Shown: piece by piece, positions 31,565 through 40,819 of the stretch | How the letters are laid out: the number at the start of each line of letters is the position of its first letter | Position numbering within the stretch: position 1 is the first letter of the stretch | Assembly (NCBI GenBank): GCA_022376515.1 | Contig: WTXI01000224.1 | Location: forward strand, 1 to 60,273 | Direction: 5' to 3' | DNA from: Lactifluus volemus | Lineage: Eukaryota; Basidiomycota; Agaricomycetes; Russulales; Russulaceae | DNA: 60,273 bases | Notes under the pieces: model-generated | Databases searched by the model: none | Told to the model about the DNA's origin: nothing | The model's input: only the letters and a program-made list of their open reading frames with translations | Position numbers and translations under genes: made by a program

Positions 31565-33070
31565 TCAACTCCGCAGTGTCAGGCGCACAGGACGGCCTAG
31601 GGCTTCTCGTTCATCGATGAATGGCCCAAAGGCCCCAAACGCATTTTCGTCATCGCTTCCAGAATAGCTGACCTCCTCCAAATTTGGTAACAGCTCCAGA
31701 GGCAGATCTCCATCCTCTGTACGTAGAGAATTGGCCAGATCCTGACCCCTGAGGCGTTTGGTTTCCACGTCAAGCTTCTTCACATTGCTGAATGTCCTGA
31801 GGAGTCCACGCCACTGTGTGCGGTCGACCCCGTTGTGCTGCTGCGACAGTTCAACGCCTTCCAAAAATAGGGTGACTTTCTCCACTAGTGAAAGCACTGG
31901 GGAAAGTGCATCGAGTATCCGTATTGCAGGCAACATCGGCGAGTCGAGGTCTATGCACGAGGTCCTCAAATGAAAGTGGTACTCCCCGACTCTAAGTCGT
32001 GGGACACATGATAGACCGACGCAAGCCATGCTCCAGTAGAGAAAGACGTCATGAATTTGGAGATTTTGTGATGTCCGCATGAATGATAAAAGGCATGGAA
32101 CAGGGGAAGTAAGTTGATTAAAAAATATAATACGGAAGACGCTGAGGACAGGGGCGGTCATCCGAGCACAAAGATCTTCCAGATAAGCTGAGACACCCCA
32201 AAATTCAAACTCGCGAAGGTTAGGAAGTGTCGCGTGGGAGGCGGTTGCAGTATCTCGAATGTCATGGCTGGGAACGGCGTATTGGAACTTAACCCACAGA
32301 GTCTCCAACTGGGACATTTGTGAAAGCGATGCGAGTATATAGCTTGGAGGGAAGTACCCGCATCTCGGGATATCTAGTAGCAGGAGAGAGACGAGGCCGG
32401 TATTTGTGAGTAAGGGACATTGTACTGGAAGCGCAACGCGTGTGAGCTGGCCGTGGTATAGATTGGGTGCTCGAAATCCTTGGGGAAGTGTCACTCCTGG
32501 GGGCGACTCGGAAGAACCGATATTCAGGCGTTCCAGAATTGGGAACTCCTCATCCATCGCCATGAATAACTTTTCTAGCTTCTCGATTGGCATGTATAGG
32601 GCGATCTGACGCACACGATCGCGATGAGAGAGTGCTAGGCATGCGCCTTTTTCATCATCAACTTTTCCCAATATCGTGTGACTGCCGAAACTGTAGATGA
32701 TGGTGAGTGGAAGAGGTGGGGAATGTGCCAGCATCTCTGCTACAGGCACCCCACGGGTGCAGACAAGGTGAAGATCGAGTAGAGATGGTGACTCAAGGAT
32801 GACACGCCGCCACCGTCGGGAAACATGCACCAGCTTATACCACCAACGTTGTTCGTCCGAAAACATATATCTGAATATATACTCGTCGTGTTTGTCTCGA
32901 ATACTATGAAGTCGATAGATATAGAATATGTGGAGAAGGACGTCGTCATTGAGGACTGAGATGGGCGAATGTGCAAGTGGCAGTGGTTTCTTGACAATAT
33001 GATTTACTGATTCACAATTTAGTGCACGAAATGCGAAGATAGAGCCTTGGGGCCTTACCGGCCTCACCAC
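31565..33070 (-). CDS. F-box-like protein, array copy 6 (501 aa)
   Basis: Complete single-exon paralogue closest to copy 4. It has F-box core SPISVLNDDVLLHIFYIYRLH, RWWYKLVHVSRRWRRVIL, GVPVAEMLAHSPPLPLTI and the end LELLPNLEEVSYSGSDDENAFGAFGPF...RPVRLTLRS. The GAF repeat comes from a small in-frame duplication (AAACGCATTTTCGTC vicinity, about 31630). The frame opens MVRPVRPQGSIFAF, and as in copy 5 the internal family Met is Ile. No DUF262 fragment lies between it and copy 7. Confidence 0.82.
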   Translation of the reverse strand: MVRPVRPQGSIFAFRALNCESVNHIVKKPLPLAHSPISVLNDDVLLHIFYIYRLHSIRDKHDEYIFRYMFSDEQRWWYKLVHVSRRWRRVILESPSLLDLHLVCTRGVPVAEMLAHSPPLPLTIIYSFGSHTILGKVDDEKGACLALSHRDRVRQIALYMPIEKLEKLFMAMDEEFPILERLNIGSSESPPGVTLPQGFRAPNLYHGQLTRVALPVQCPLLTNTGLVSLLLLDIPRCGYFPPSYILASLSQMSQLETLWVKFQYAVPSHDIRDTATASHATLPNLREFEFWGVSAYLEDLCARMTAPVLSVFRIIFFNQLTSPVPCLLSFMRTSQNLQIHDVFLYWSMACVGLSCVPRLRVGEYHFHLRTSCIDLDSPMLPAIRILDALSPVLSLVEKVTLFLEGVELSQQHNGVDRTQWRGLLRTFSNVKKLDVETKRLRGQDLANSLRTEDGDLPLELLPNLEEVSYSGSDDENAFGAFGPFIDEREALGRPVRLTLRS

Positions 33071-33370
33071 TGGTACGTTGTGCGCCTCGGCGGAGCTTGT
33101 ACTTTAGGCGTGCAAGGGCAGTGGTAACTGAAAATTTCGACATGTCGGGACTCGAGAGGAGGGTGGGACACTAGCAAAGATGAAGCTTGATAAAGGTGTT
33201 TTGGCCTCATCCTCATGTTATTTGCACAGTATTTGGCCAGCGTGGCTAGCATGAGGTTGTCATGATACCGGAGGGATCCGATGAAACTCAGTATCCGATA
33301 CAGTACATGTACACCGGCCCAGGCCCAGAACTGCGTGACACCAGTCACGTGAGACTAATTACCAAACGGT

Positions 33371-33431
33371 ACGCCAGAAAAGAAATCGAGTTTCTGGGAT
33401 ACGTTATCGACCAAGGCACCATCCGCATCGA
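33371..33431 (+). mobile_element. 61-bp fragment of a Gypsy reverse transcriptase used as filler
   Basis: The plus strand reads RKEIEFLGYVIDQGTIRI, the same stretch as in the reverse transcriptase at about 58280-58350 (REIEFLGYVIDQGTIRI), with several silent differences. It replaces about 40-50 bp present at this place in the other array units (between CCAAACGGT and GAGAGTTGTGATT). No LTR or target duplication accompanies it. Confidence 0.85.
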
Positions 33432-33745
33432 GAGTTGTAATTTAACGATATTGTAAGATCGTGATATTATTCAAGCCTTCAAGCTAGAACTAAAAGTATA
33501 ATAGACAACTCGGCTTGACAGGACACGCGAGATATGCAGTGAAGTGCAGTAAGCAACGACTCGGCGTATCATAGTTACTAGTAGCGAAACTGCAGAGCGG
33601 CCCCAAGTGAGGGGAGCGAGGAAAACTTAAAAACACGTCATGAAAATGTAGATTTAGGGGTAGCTTATTCCCATGTAGCGACTTATTGGTGGTTATGAGC
33701 GGTAAGGAGTTACAGTACATGGTTGAGTAGATGGACATACCGTGT

Positions 33746-35263
33746 TCAAAATACCGGTGCGTGTGACTCGGATGCTACATCCCCTGACCAAAACCACAGT
33801 TTCAGGCGCACAGGACGGCCCAGGGCATCTCGTTCATCCATGAATGGCGTAAACGCATTTCTATCATCGCTTCCACTGGCAGAATAACTGACCTCCTCCA
33901 AATTTGGTAACAGCTCCAGAGGCAGATCTCCATCCTCTGTACGTAGAGAATGGGCCAGGCCCTGACCCCTGAATTGTTCTGTTGACACTCGAAGCTTCTT
34001 CACATTGCCGAATGTCCTGAGGAGTCCACGCCATTGTGTGCGGTCGACATTGGCATGCCACGGTAACAGTCCATAGCCATTCATAATTAGGGTGACGTTC
34101 TTCACTACTGAGAGAACCGGGGAAAATGCATCGAGTAACCTTATTGCAGACGATATTGGTGAGTCGAGGTGTATGCACGAGATCCCCAAGTTCAAGTGGT
34201 ACTTCCGGGGTCTACCTTGCGAGACCTTTAGTCTGACGAAACCCATGCCGCAGACGAGTTCGAGAGCATCAAATTGGAGATTTCCTGATGTCTGCATGAA
34301 TGATAAAAGGCATGGAATAGGGGACGTAAGTTGTTTGAAAAAATCAACACTGAAGACGTTGAGGACAGGGGCGGTCATCCGAGCACAAAGGGCTTCCACA
34401 TAAGCTGTGACACCCCCAAATTCAAACTCGCGAAGGTTAGGAAGTGTCGCGTGGGAGGTGGGTGCAGTATCTTGAACGTCATGGATGGGAACGGCATGTT
34501 CGAACGTAATGCACAGAGTTTTCAACTGTGGCATTTGTGAAAGCGATGCGAGTATATAGCTTGGAGGGAAGAACCCAGATCTCGGGATATCTCGTAGCTG
34601 GAGAGAGACGAGGCCGGTAGCTGTAAGTAAGGGACATGGTACTGAAAGCTCAACGCGTGTGAGATTGCCGTGGTATAAATTGGGTGCTCCAAATCTGTAG
34701 GGAAGTGTCACATCTAGGAACGAAGAGTCGATAGTCAGGCATTCCAGAATTGGGAATTCCTGCCAGACCATGGCCATGAATAACTTCTTCAGGTCCTGGG
34801 CTTCCATGTATAGGGTGATCCGACGCACACGATCTTTGTAAGACAGTGCTAGGAATGCACCCTCTTCATCTTTTTTTCCCAATGTCGTGTGACCGCTGAT
34901 ACAGTAGTAGAAGATGGCGAGTGGAAGAGGTGGGGAATGTGCCAGCATGTCTGCGACAGGCACCCCACGGGTGCAGACAAGGTGAAGATCGAGTAGAGAT
35001 GATGCCGCAAAGATGACACGCCGCCACCGTCGGGAAACATGCACCAGTTTGTACCACCAACGTTCTTCCTTCCAACACGGATATCCGTGTACATACATGC
35101 GTGGAATATGAAGTCGGTGGATATAGAATATGTGGAGAAGGACGTCGTCATTGAGGATAAAGATAGGCGAATGTGCCACTTGCAGTGGTTTCTTGATGAT
35201 GTGTTTTACTGGTTCACGATTTGGTGCACGAAATGCGAGCATAGAGCTTTCGGGACTCACCAC
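33746..35263 (-). CDS. F-box-like protein, array copy 7 (505 aa)
   Basis: Complete single-exon paralogue. It has F-box core SPIFILNDDVLLHIFYIHRLH, RWWYKLVHVSRRWRRVIF, GVPVADMLAHSPPLPLAIFYYC and LELLPNLEEVSYSASGSDDRNAF. The N-terminus (MVSPESSMLAFRAPN) is almost identical to that of copy 8 and like copy 2, marking a sublineage; MLAFRAPN is the likely start. The C-terminus runs past the usual end (SGDVASESHAPVF) because the usual stop is lost. Its 5' flank carries the small hAT element at 35592. Confidence 0.82.
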   Translation of the reverse strand: MVSPESSMLAFRAPNREPVKHIIKKPLQVAHSPIFILNDDVLLHIFYIHRLHIPRMYVHGYPCWKEERWWYKLVHVSRRWRRVIFAASSLLDLHLVCTRGVPVADMLAHSPPLPLAIFYYCISGHTTLGKKDEEGAFLALSYKDRVRRITLYMEAQDLKKLFMAMVWQEFPILECLTIDSSFLDVTLPYRFGAPNLYHGNLTRVELSVPCPLLTATGLVSLQLRDIPRSGFFPPSYILASLSQMPQLKTLCITFEHAVPIHDVQDTAPTSHATLPNLREFEFGGVTAYVEALCARMTAPVLNVFSVDFFKQLTSPIPCLLSFMQTSGNLQFDALELVCGMGFVRLKVSQGRPRKYHLNLGISCIHLDSPISSAIRLLDAFSPVLSVVKNVTLIMNGYGLLPWHANVDRTQWRGLLRTFGNVKKLRVSTEQFRGQGLAHSLRTEDGDLPLELLPNLEEVSYSASGSDDRNAFTPFMDERDALGRPVRLKLWFWSGDVASESHAPVF

Positions 35264-35591
35264 ATCGTGCGCCTCGGCGGAGCTTGTTCTCTATGCGTGC
35301 AAAAGCAGTGTTGACTGAAGATTTGGACATGTCGGGACTCGATAGGGGCGTGGGGGATACAAGCAAAGATGAAGTTGAAGACTGAAGTGCATTGGCCTCA
35401 TTGCGGCCTCGTGTTATTTGTGTTTGGCCAACGTGCAGTCGTACAGTGGCGGCGTAAGGCCATATCCAAGCGTGGATGGGGCATTGAACATCAAAAAGAA
35501 GATATCCTCGATCCAATTTTCTACATTATTGAGAAGTAGACACTTGTCGATTCGAGAATTGCAATGTTTCATGTGTTCACAATCTTCAGAT

Positions 35592-35901
35592 CAGTGTTGG
35601 ACAGTCGCTGACTGAAAGTCGAAGGTCAGGTCATGCGCATGTCAACTAGTCAGTACCAGTCAGTGGCCAGTTCGTGACCGTGATGACTTTTCTCATCACG
35701 TGGTAGTGCCAAAAACTGCTTATCGATCACTTATCTGATCTTATCAGAGTTTATCGTCGAATCGATAACTTCAATCCTAAGCGCCGCCGCTGCTGCCCGA
35801 CTTAGGTAGAGTCACGGTTGTTTGCAGTCGCTGACCCCCATGGTCAGACGACTTTCCTGACTGTTACGACTAGTCACCAGTCACTGGCTGGCACATCACT
35901 G
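35592..35901. mobile_element. 310-bp hAT-type MITE in the F-box copy 7 5' flank
   Basis: It begins CAGTGTTGGACAGTC and ends with the imperfect inverse (...GGCACATCACTG). It is flanked by CTTCAGAT (35584-35591) and CTTTAGAT (35902-35909), an 8-bp duplication with one later change. The other array units have this place uninterrupted (ACAATCTTCAGATACTG). The inside contains repeated CAGTCA/GACTAGT units and no open frame. Confidence 0.85.
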
Positions 35902-36043
35902 CTTTAGATACTGTTTACTCAGGCGGGCAACAAGGAAAACAAGCATGGATAGACGCTCGATCATAACACAAGTCGTGACAGTTCTCTTCCTGTTTGCTCC
36001 GCTCAAGTTCTTCTATATCCTAGAACCATCTATTACAGAACAG

Positions 36044-36228
36044 TCAACTACTACTTTCCACTTGCACCGCCTCCGCCACTACCGCTATTGTTAGCACCCC
36101 CTCCGCCCCAGAGCTACCACCGCCAATACTACTCATAGGCGCCGCCATCCAGTCCGCGGTCATACTCACCGTCTGCCGGGGAACCTGCACTGACACCGGC
36201 CGAGCCGGCAGCGAATATGACCCAGCAC
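36044..36228 (-). pseudogene. DUF262 3' fragment, copy E (tail only)
   Basis: Only the Gly/Ser-rich C-terminal coding tail remains. It then breaks off at GCGAATATGACCCAGCACG and runs directly into the 3' flank of F-box copy 8. It is the shortest DUF262 remnant and marks a deletion between two units. Confidence 0.65.
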
Positions 36229-36441
36229 GTCATGAAAATGTAGATGCAGGGGTAGCTTATGCCCATGTGGCGACTTGTTGGCCTTCCTTATTGTCACGAT
36301 CCCCGGGGCATTTCTGGTGGCCGTGAGGGCAATAACTGACGTGGCTATGAATGTAGTAAAGCGCCAGGTAAAGAGTTACAGTAAATGGACATACCATGTT
36401 CAAAACGCCCGGTGGGTGTGATGCTACGTTCCCCGCTAAAA

Positions 36442-37933
36442 TCACCGACTCCGCAGTTTCAGCCGCACAGGGCGGCCCAGGGCTTCTCGTTCATTGGTGA
36501 ATGGCATAAACACATCTTCGTCACCGTCTCCAGAATAGTGGAGCTCCTCCAAATTAGGCAACATCTCCAGAAACTGTTCTCCATCCTCTGTAAGTAGAGA
36601 ATGGCCTAAACCGTAACCGCTGGCATTGGTTAACACGCGAAGTACTTTCACATTGCTAAGTGGCCTGAGAAGTCCACGCCACTGTGTACGGTCGATGTCC
36701 GAGTCGTCGTTCGGCTTGCTCACAGTTAGGGTGGCTTGCTCCACTACAGAGAGTACTGGGAAAAGTGCATCGAATACCTGTACTGTAGACGGTGTTCGCC
36801 AGTCGAGGCGGATATGGATGCTGAAGGGGCCCAACTCGAAGCCAATTAGTGGCGGGTCCCCCTTAGATTAATAACATACTGGTTGCTGATGAGCCTGATA
36901 GCCTGAAATCTGAAACTTTCTGATGTCTGCATGAACGATACAAGGTGTCGAACAGTGAACGTATGGTGCTTCATAAAGTTGACATGCAACTCGCTGAGGA
37001 CAGGGGCAGTCATCCGAGCACAGAGGGCTTCCAGATAAACACAGACACCCCGAAATTCGAACTTGCGAAGGTTAGGAAGGGTCACATGGGAGATGGTTGC
37101 AGTATCTCGTACGTTGTGGATGGGACCAGGGCCTTCGAACCTAATCAACAGAACCTTGAGCCGGGCATGAGTGAAAGCGATGTGAGTATATAGCTTGGAG
37201 GGAAGTACGCAGAACTGGGGATATCTCGTAGCTGGAGAGAGACAATGCCGGTAGTTGTGAGTAAGGGACATTGTATTGGAAGCGCAACGCGCATGAGTAC
37301 GACGTGGGATAGATTGGGTCCTCTAAATCTCCGGGGAAGTGTGACTCCTGATGGGTCCGAATAATTCATATTCATATTCAGGTATTGCAGAATTGGGAAT
37401 TCCCCATCCATAGCCACGAATAACTTCTCCAGCTGCCGACTTTCCGCGTGTAGGGTGATGCGATGCACACGGTCACGATGCGAGAGTGATAGGAATGCAA
37501 CATTTTCAACTTTCTTTCTCGATATCGTGTGACTGCTGAGCCAGTAGGAGATGGTGAGTGGAAGAGGTGGGGAATGTGCCAGCATATCTGCTACAGGCAC
37601 CCCATGGGTGCAGACAAGGTGAAGATCGAGTAGAGATGGTGCCGCAAGAATGACATGCCGCCACCGTCGGGAAACATGTGCCAGTTTGTACCACCAACGT
37701 TGCCAGAGGGAGTCCCCCGATCGATATTTGATTCCGTGCCAGTCATCTTCAACTTCCGAGTCGTGTTGAGGTTCCATATGAAGTCGGTGGATGTAGAATA
37801 TGTGGAGAAGGACGTCATCATTGAGGATAAAGATAGGCGAATGTGCCACTTGCAGTGGTTTCTTGATGATGTGTTTTACTGGTTCACAATTTGGTGCACG
37901 AAATGCGAGCATAGAGCTTTCGGGACTCACCAC
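36442..37933 (-). pseudogene. F-box-like gene, array copy 8, two frameshifts
   Basis: The N-terminal 250 codons are intact (SPIFILNDDVLLHIFYIHRLH; RWWYKLAHVSRRWRHVIL). At about 37165 a base is missing in ATGCCC-GCTC, compared with ATGCCCCAGCTG in the paralogues, and the frame moves to one reading RLKVLLIRFEGPGPIHNVRDTATISH. A second shift near 36860, in a G run, moves it to the frame that ends LEMLPNLEELHYSG...RPVRLKLRSR. Both shifts fall in homopolymer runs, so sequencing error is possible, but the weaker match of the C-terminal half to its paralogues favours a real pseudogene. Confidence 0.75.
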
Positions 37934-38375
37934 TTCGTGCGCCTCGGCGGAGCTTGTTCTCTATGCGTGCAAGAGCGGTCTTAACTGAAGATTTGTACAT
38001 GTCGGGACTCGATAGGGGCTTGGGGGACACTAGCAGAGACGAAGTTGAAGACTGAAGTACATTGCCAGTGACCTCATTGTGGCCTCGTGTTATTTGTCTT
38101 TGGTCAACGTGCAGTCGTGCAGCGGCGGCGTAAGGCCATATCCAAGCGTGGATGGGGCATATCCTCGATCCAATTTTCTACATTATTCAGAAGTAGAGAA
38201 TTGCAACGTTTCATGTGTTCACAATCTTCAGATACTGCGTGCTCAGGCGGGCAACAAGGAAAACACGTATGGATAGACGCTCGATCATAACATAAGCCGT
38301 AGCAGCTCTCTTCCCTGTTTGCTCCGCTCAAGTTCTTCTATACCCTAGAATCATCTATCACAGAGCAGTAAACTG

Positions 38376-40669
38376 CTACTTTCCTCCTGCACCGCCTCCG
38401 CCACTACCGCTATTGTTAGCACCCCCTCCGCCGCCAGAGCTACCACCGCCAATACTACTCATAGCCACCGCCATCCGGTCCGCGGTCATACTCACCGTCT
38501 GCCGGGGAACCTGCACTGACACTGGCCGAGCCGGCAGGGAATGTGACCCGACAGCTTGCGGTTGCTGTTGTTGTTGTTGTCCACTCTGTATGACAGCCTT
38601 GGCGGCACGGATCGCAGCGAGACGGTCAATCCTTGCAGGTGCTTGAGCAGCAAGCGCATTGAACATCGAGTCCAATCCCGCCAATTGATTCGACGGGTGT
38701 AATGCCGAAGTGGATGAGGGCCCACCGAAACCGGACTGGGGTGATGTGGGTATATGTGCGGCAGGAGGAGGCACAGATGCTGAAGTAGATGCGGAGGAGG
38801 AGGATGGTGGGGCGGTTACCACTGGCGATCGTGGCGTAGTATGTTGCGGTGGATGTGACTGCGCCTGTGATTGGGATGATCTAGTCGATGTCCGCTGTGG
38901 GGTGCTTCCCGCCGCCCGCGCTGGTGTCGAGGAGTGTGATGGTGCCGAGGTCGTCTGCGTAGTGGGTGAATAATCTATCCGGGATGTAACTATCGTGATT
39001 CACGTTCAAGGTTAATAGGCACGCACCGTCCGTTCTCTGCCGCTTCGCAGGTGGGTCTACATCCATCGGGACCTGATCATCCCTCGAGGCATTTGATCCT
39101 AGAGCACCCTCCCCTAACCTTTCCAGACGGTCCAAGAACACGAGATAGTAACCCATGTGTTCTGACTTCCACATCAAATCTTTTGTTTCTTTGCGTGCCG
39201 ACATCCGTAGAGCTCGCAACGCATCTGCTAGCTGACTTCTTGACAATTTGTCCTGAAACTCGAATACGAGTAACACCATCATGACGAGGTCTATCGGCGC
39301 TATAGTCGCAGGGCCGCGAGTCACTTTCAGGCACTCTGGATATACTGAAAGCGTATCGAGAAGTAGCTTGTACGTGTGTTGTACGCGACTCTTCCATATT
39401 GGGTCGAGTGGAGCGGTGTCCCTCAGCCACGTAGTCTGCTGTGCGGTAGTGCTGGTGCTGCGCTTCAGGATTGGGCGAGGGTCAAGAATCGTCTGAAGCG
39501 ATTGGGCGACCCAGCGGAAGCCAGCGTCACGTCGATCATTAAAGCCGAGGGAGCGGAGGGACGTCCCAAACTCAGCAACGAGTTCATGAATGAGTGCTTG
39601 CCGTGGCGTCGGAGCCTCTGCCTTCATTTTCTCAGCATAGTTGAGTGCCATGCCAAGTTGTACACGCTAGGAATAAATGACGTGAGTATGGCGGAACGAC
39701 AAGTCGGCTGAGGATACGGCGCACTCGAAAGATCTCCCGCTCGTCATCTTCTGAGATTTCCATGTACTCAATACAGACAATCTGCTTGTTGGCAAACATC
39801 CGTTTGTACTTTGGCGGTAGTTGCTTTCCGGGTTTTCCCTGTTTCTGCTTGTACCAGTATTTTTTCTTGTTGTCCCTGTTACATGTTAGTTGACGTCCAT
39901 GTCACGAGGTGACTTTACTCACTCATCTTTGTCTACATGCATCACCGCAGGAAATCATTAGAAACCGGAGCACAATCGGCCACTTGAGAGAGACGTACGG
40001 TAAATCTACAGGTGACATTATCATTGTCACGTGATGCGGTAGAGGGTCGAAGGAAAAACCCACCAAACCATCCATGAACCTAGATAGAGTTGAGTATTAA
40101 TGGGAAAAGACCAGAGTCAATAGCCAGATAAGAGGGCATACTTTTGTATTGAAGTCAGGCGCTGCTTCCCGTCAATGCAAACTCGCCTTTCGGTGCCATC
40201 TGGCGACTGAGATACCGCTACAAAGGCACAATGAGTGGAAATAGCAAAGTGATGTTTGTAAAAGGGCTACCGAAGATGATGGGTGGGATGTAAAAATTGC
40301 GAAATACGGAGTCGATGAGCCCAATTTGTTTGATTTCTGACCAGACGACATCTATCGTCGAAGTGGTTAGCAAGTGGGAGACAAGTAGGAAGATGAAAGA
40401 TACCGCGTTGGTAGTGAGGATCCAAGTCGATTACGCCTTCGATTATTTGGTCTAACCGCGATGTCAGCTTATGAAGAAGAGTGAAAATGACATAAGAGAT
40501 CGTTATTACCGTAAAGCGCCTGCGCGGTGTATGTCGTTGACCGTGGTGGTCTAAGTACATTCTTAAAAGAAAAGTCGTCACCATCCGCCTTTGCGCCAGT
40601 CGTCCTTTTCTTCTTTGCGATGGGAGTGTCAGTTTCTGATTCCGAAGAGTAGTCCGAAGCTGAGGCCAT
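38376..40669 (-). CDS. DUF262 / GmrSD-like protein, complete (600 aa, 10 exons)
   Basis: Exons on the minus strand are 40669-40510, 40451-40404, 40351-40271, 40217-40142, 40079-40064, 40005-39999, 39932-39923, 39875-39725, 39666-39027 and 38989-38376. The sum is exactly 601 codons with stop. The N-terminus has acidic Ser/Glu residues and AKKKR. The DUF262 core reads LDPHYQRDVVW, QIGLIDSVFRNFYIPPIIF and CIDGKQRLTSI (the DGQQRL-type motif), then NKQIVCIEY, DEREIFRRVQLGMALNYAEK and FRWVAQSLQ. A basic PAKRQR stretch (possible nuclear signal), a low-complexity Ser/Pro/Gln region and a Gly/Ser tail follow. DUF262 is the nuclease/NTPase-type domain of bacterial GmrSD; the fungal role is unknown. The 7-nt exon is the least certain part. 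Confidence 0.85.
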
Positions 40670-40819
40670 ATGTTGTTTGTTTCGATAAAAGGCTTGGTTG
40701 CTGACTCGGACTTGTGACCCGCGCTGCGTAGCGTAAATGTGACATATGACACGTGCGCAAATGTCACACACCTGAAATTGCTTCGCTACTTTGTCACGCG
40801 TCGTCCTCAAAGGGCGGGG
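40670..40819. promoter_or_regulatory. 150-bp divergent promoter between DUF262 and MAD1
   Basis: The two start codons are only 150 bp apart on opposite strands. The interval has inverted arms TGTGACAT (40738-40745) and ATGTCACA (40761-40768) around GACACGTGCGC, which includes a CACGTG core. It is the only candidate control region for both genes, and the palindrome is a plausible protein-binding site. Confidence 0.6.

Noticed and set aside
33262..33456. 65-codon plus-strand frame as a gene
   Set aside because: It is a chance join of an unknown filler, the junction motif and a Gypsy reverse transcriptase scrap.
38376..40669. DUF262 gene as bacterial contamination or recent transfer
   Set aside because: Nine spliceosomal introns, fungal-type low-complexity tail and duplicates within the fungal array argue for a long-resident eukaryotic gene.
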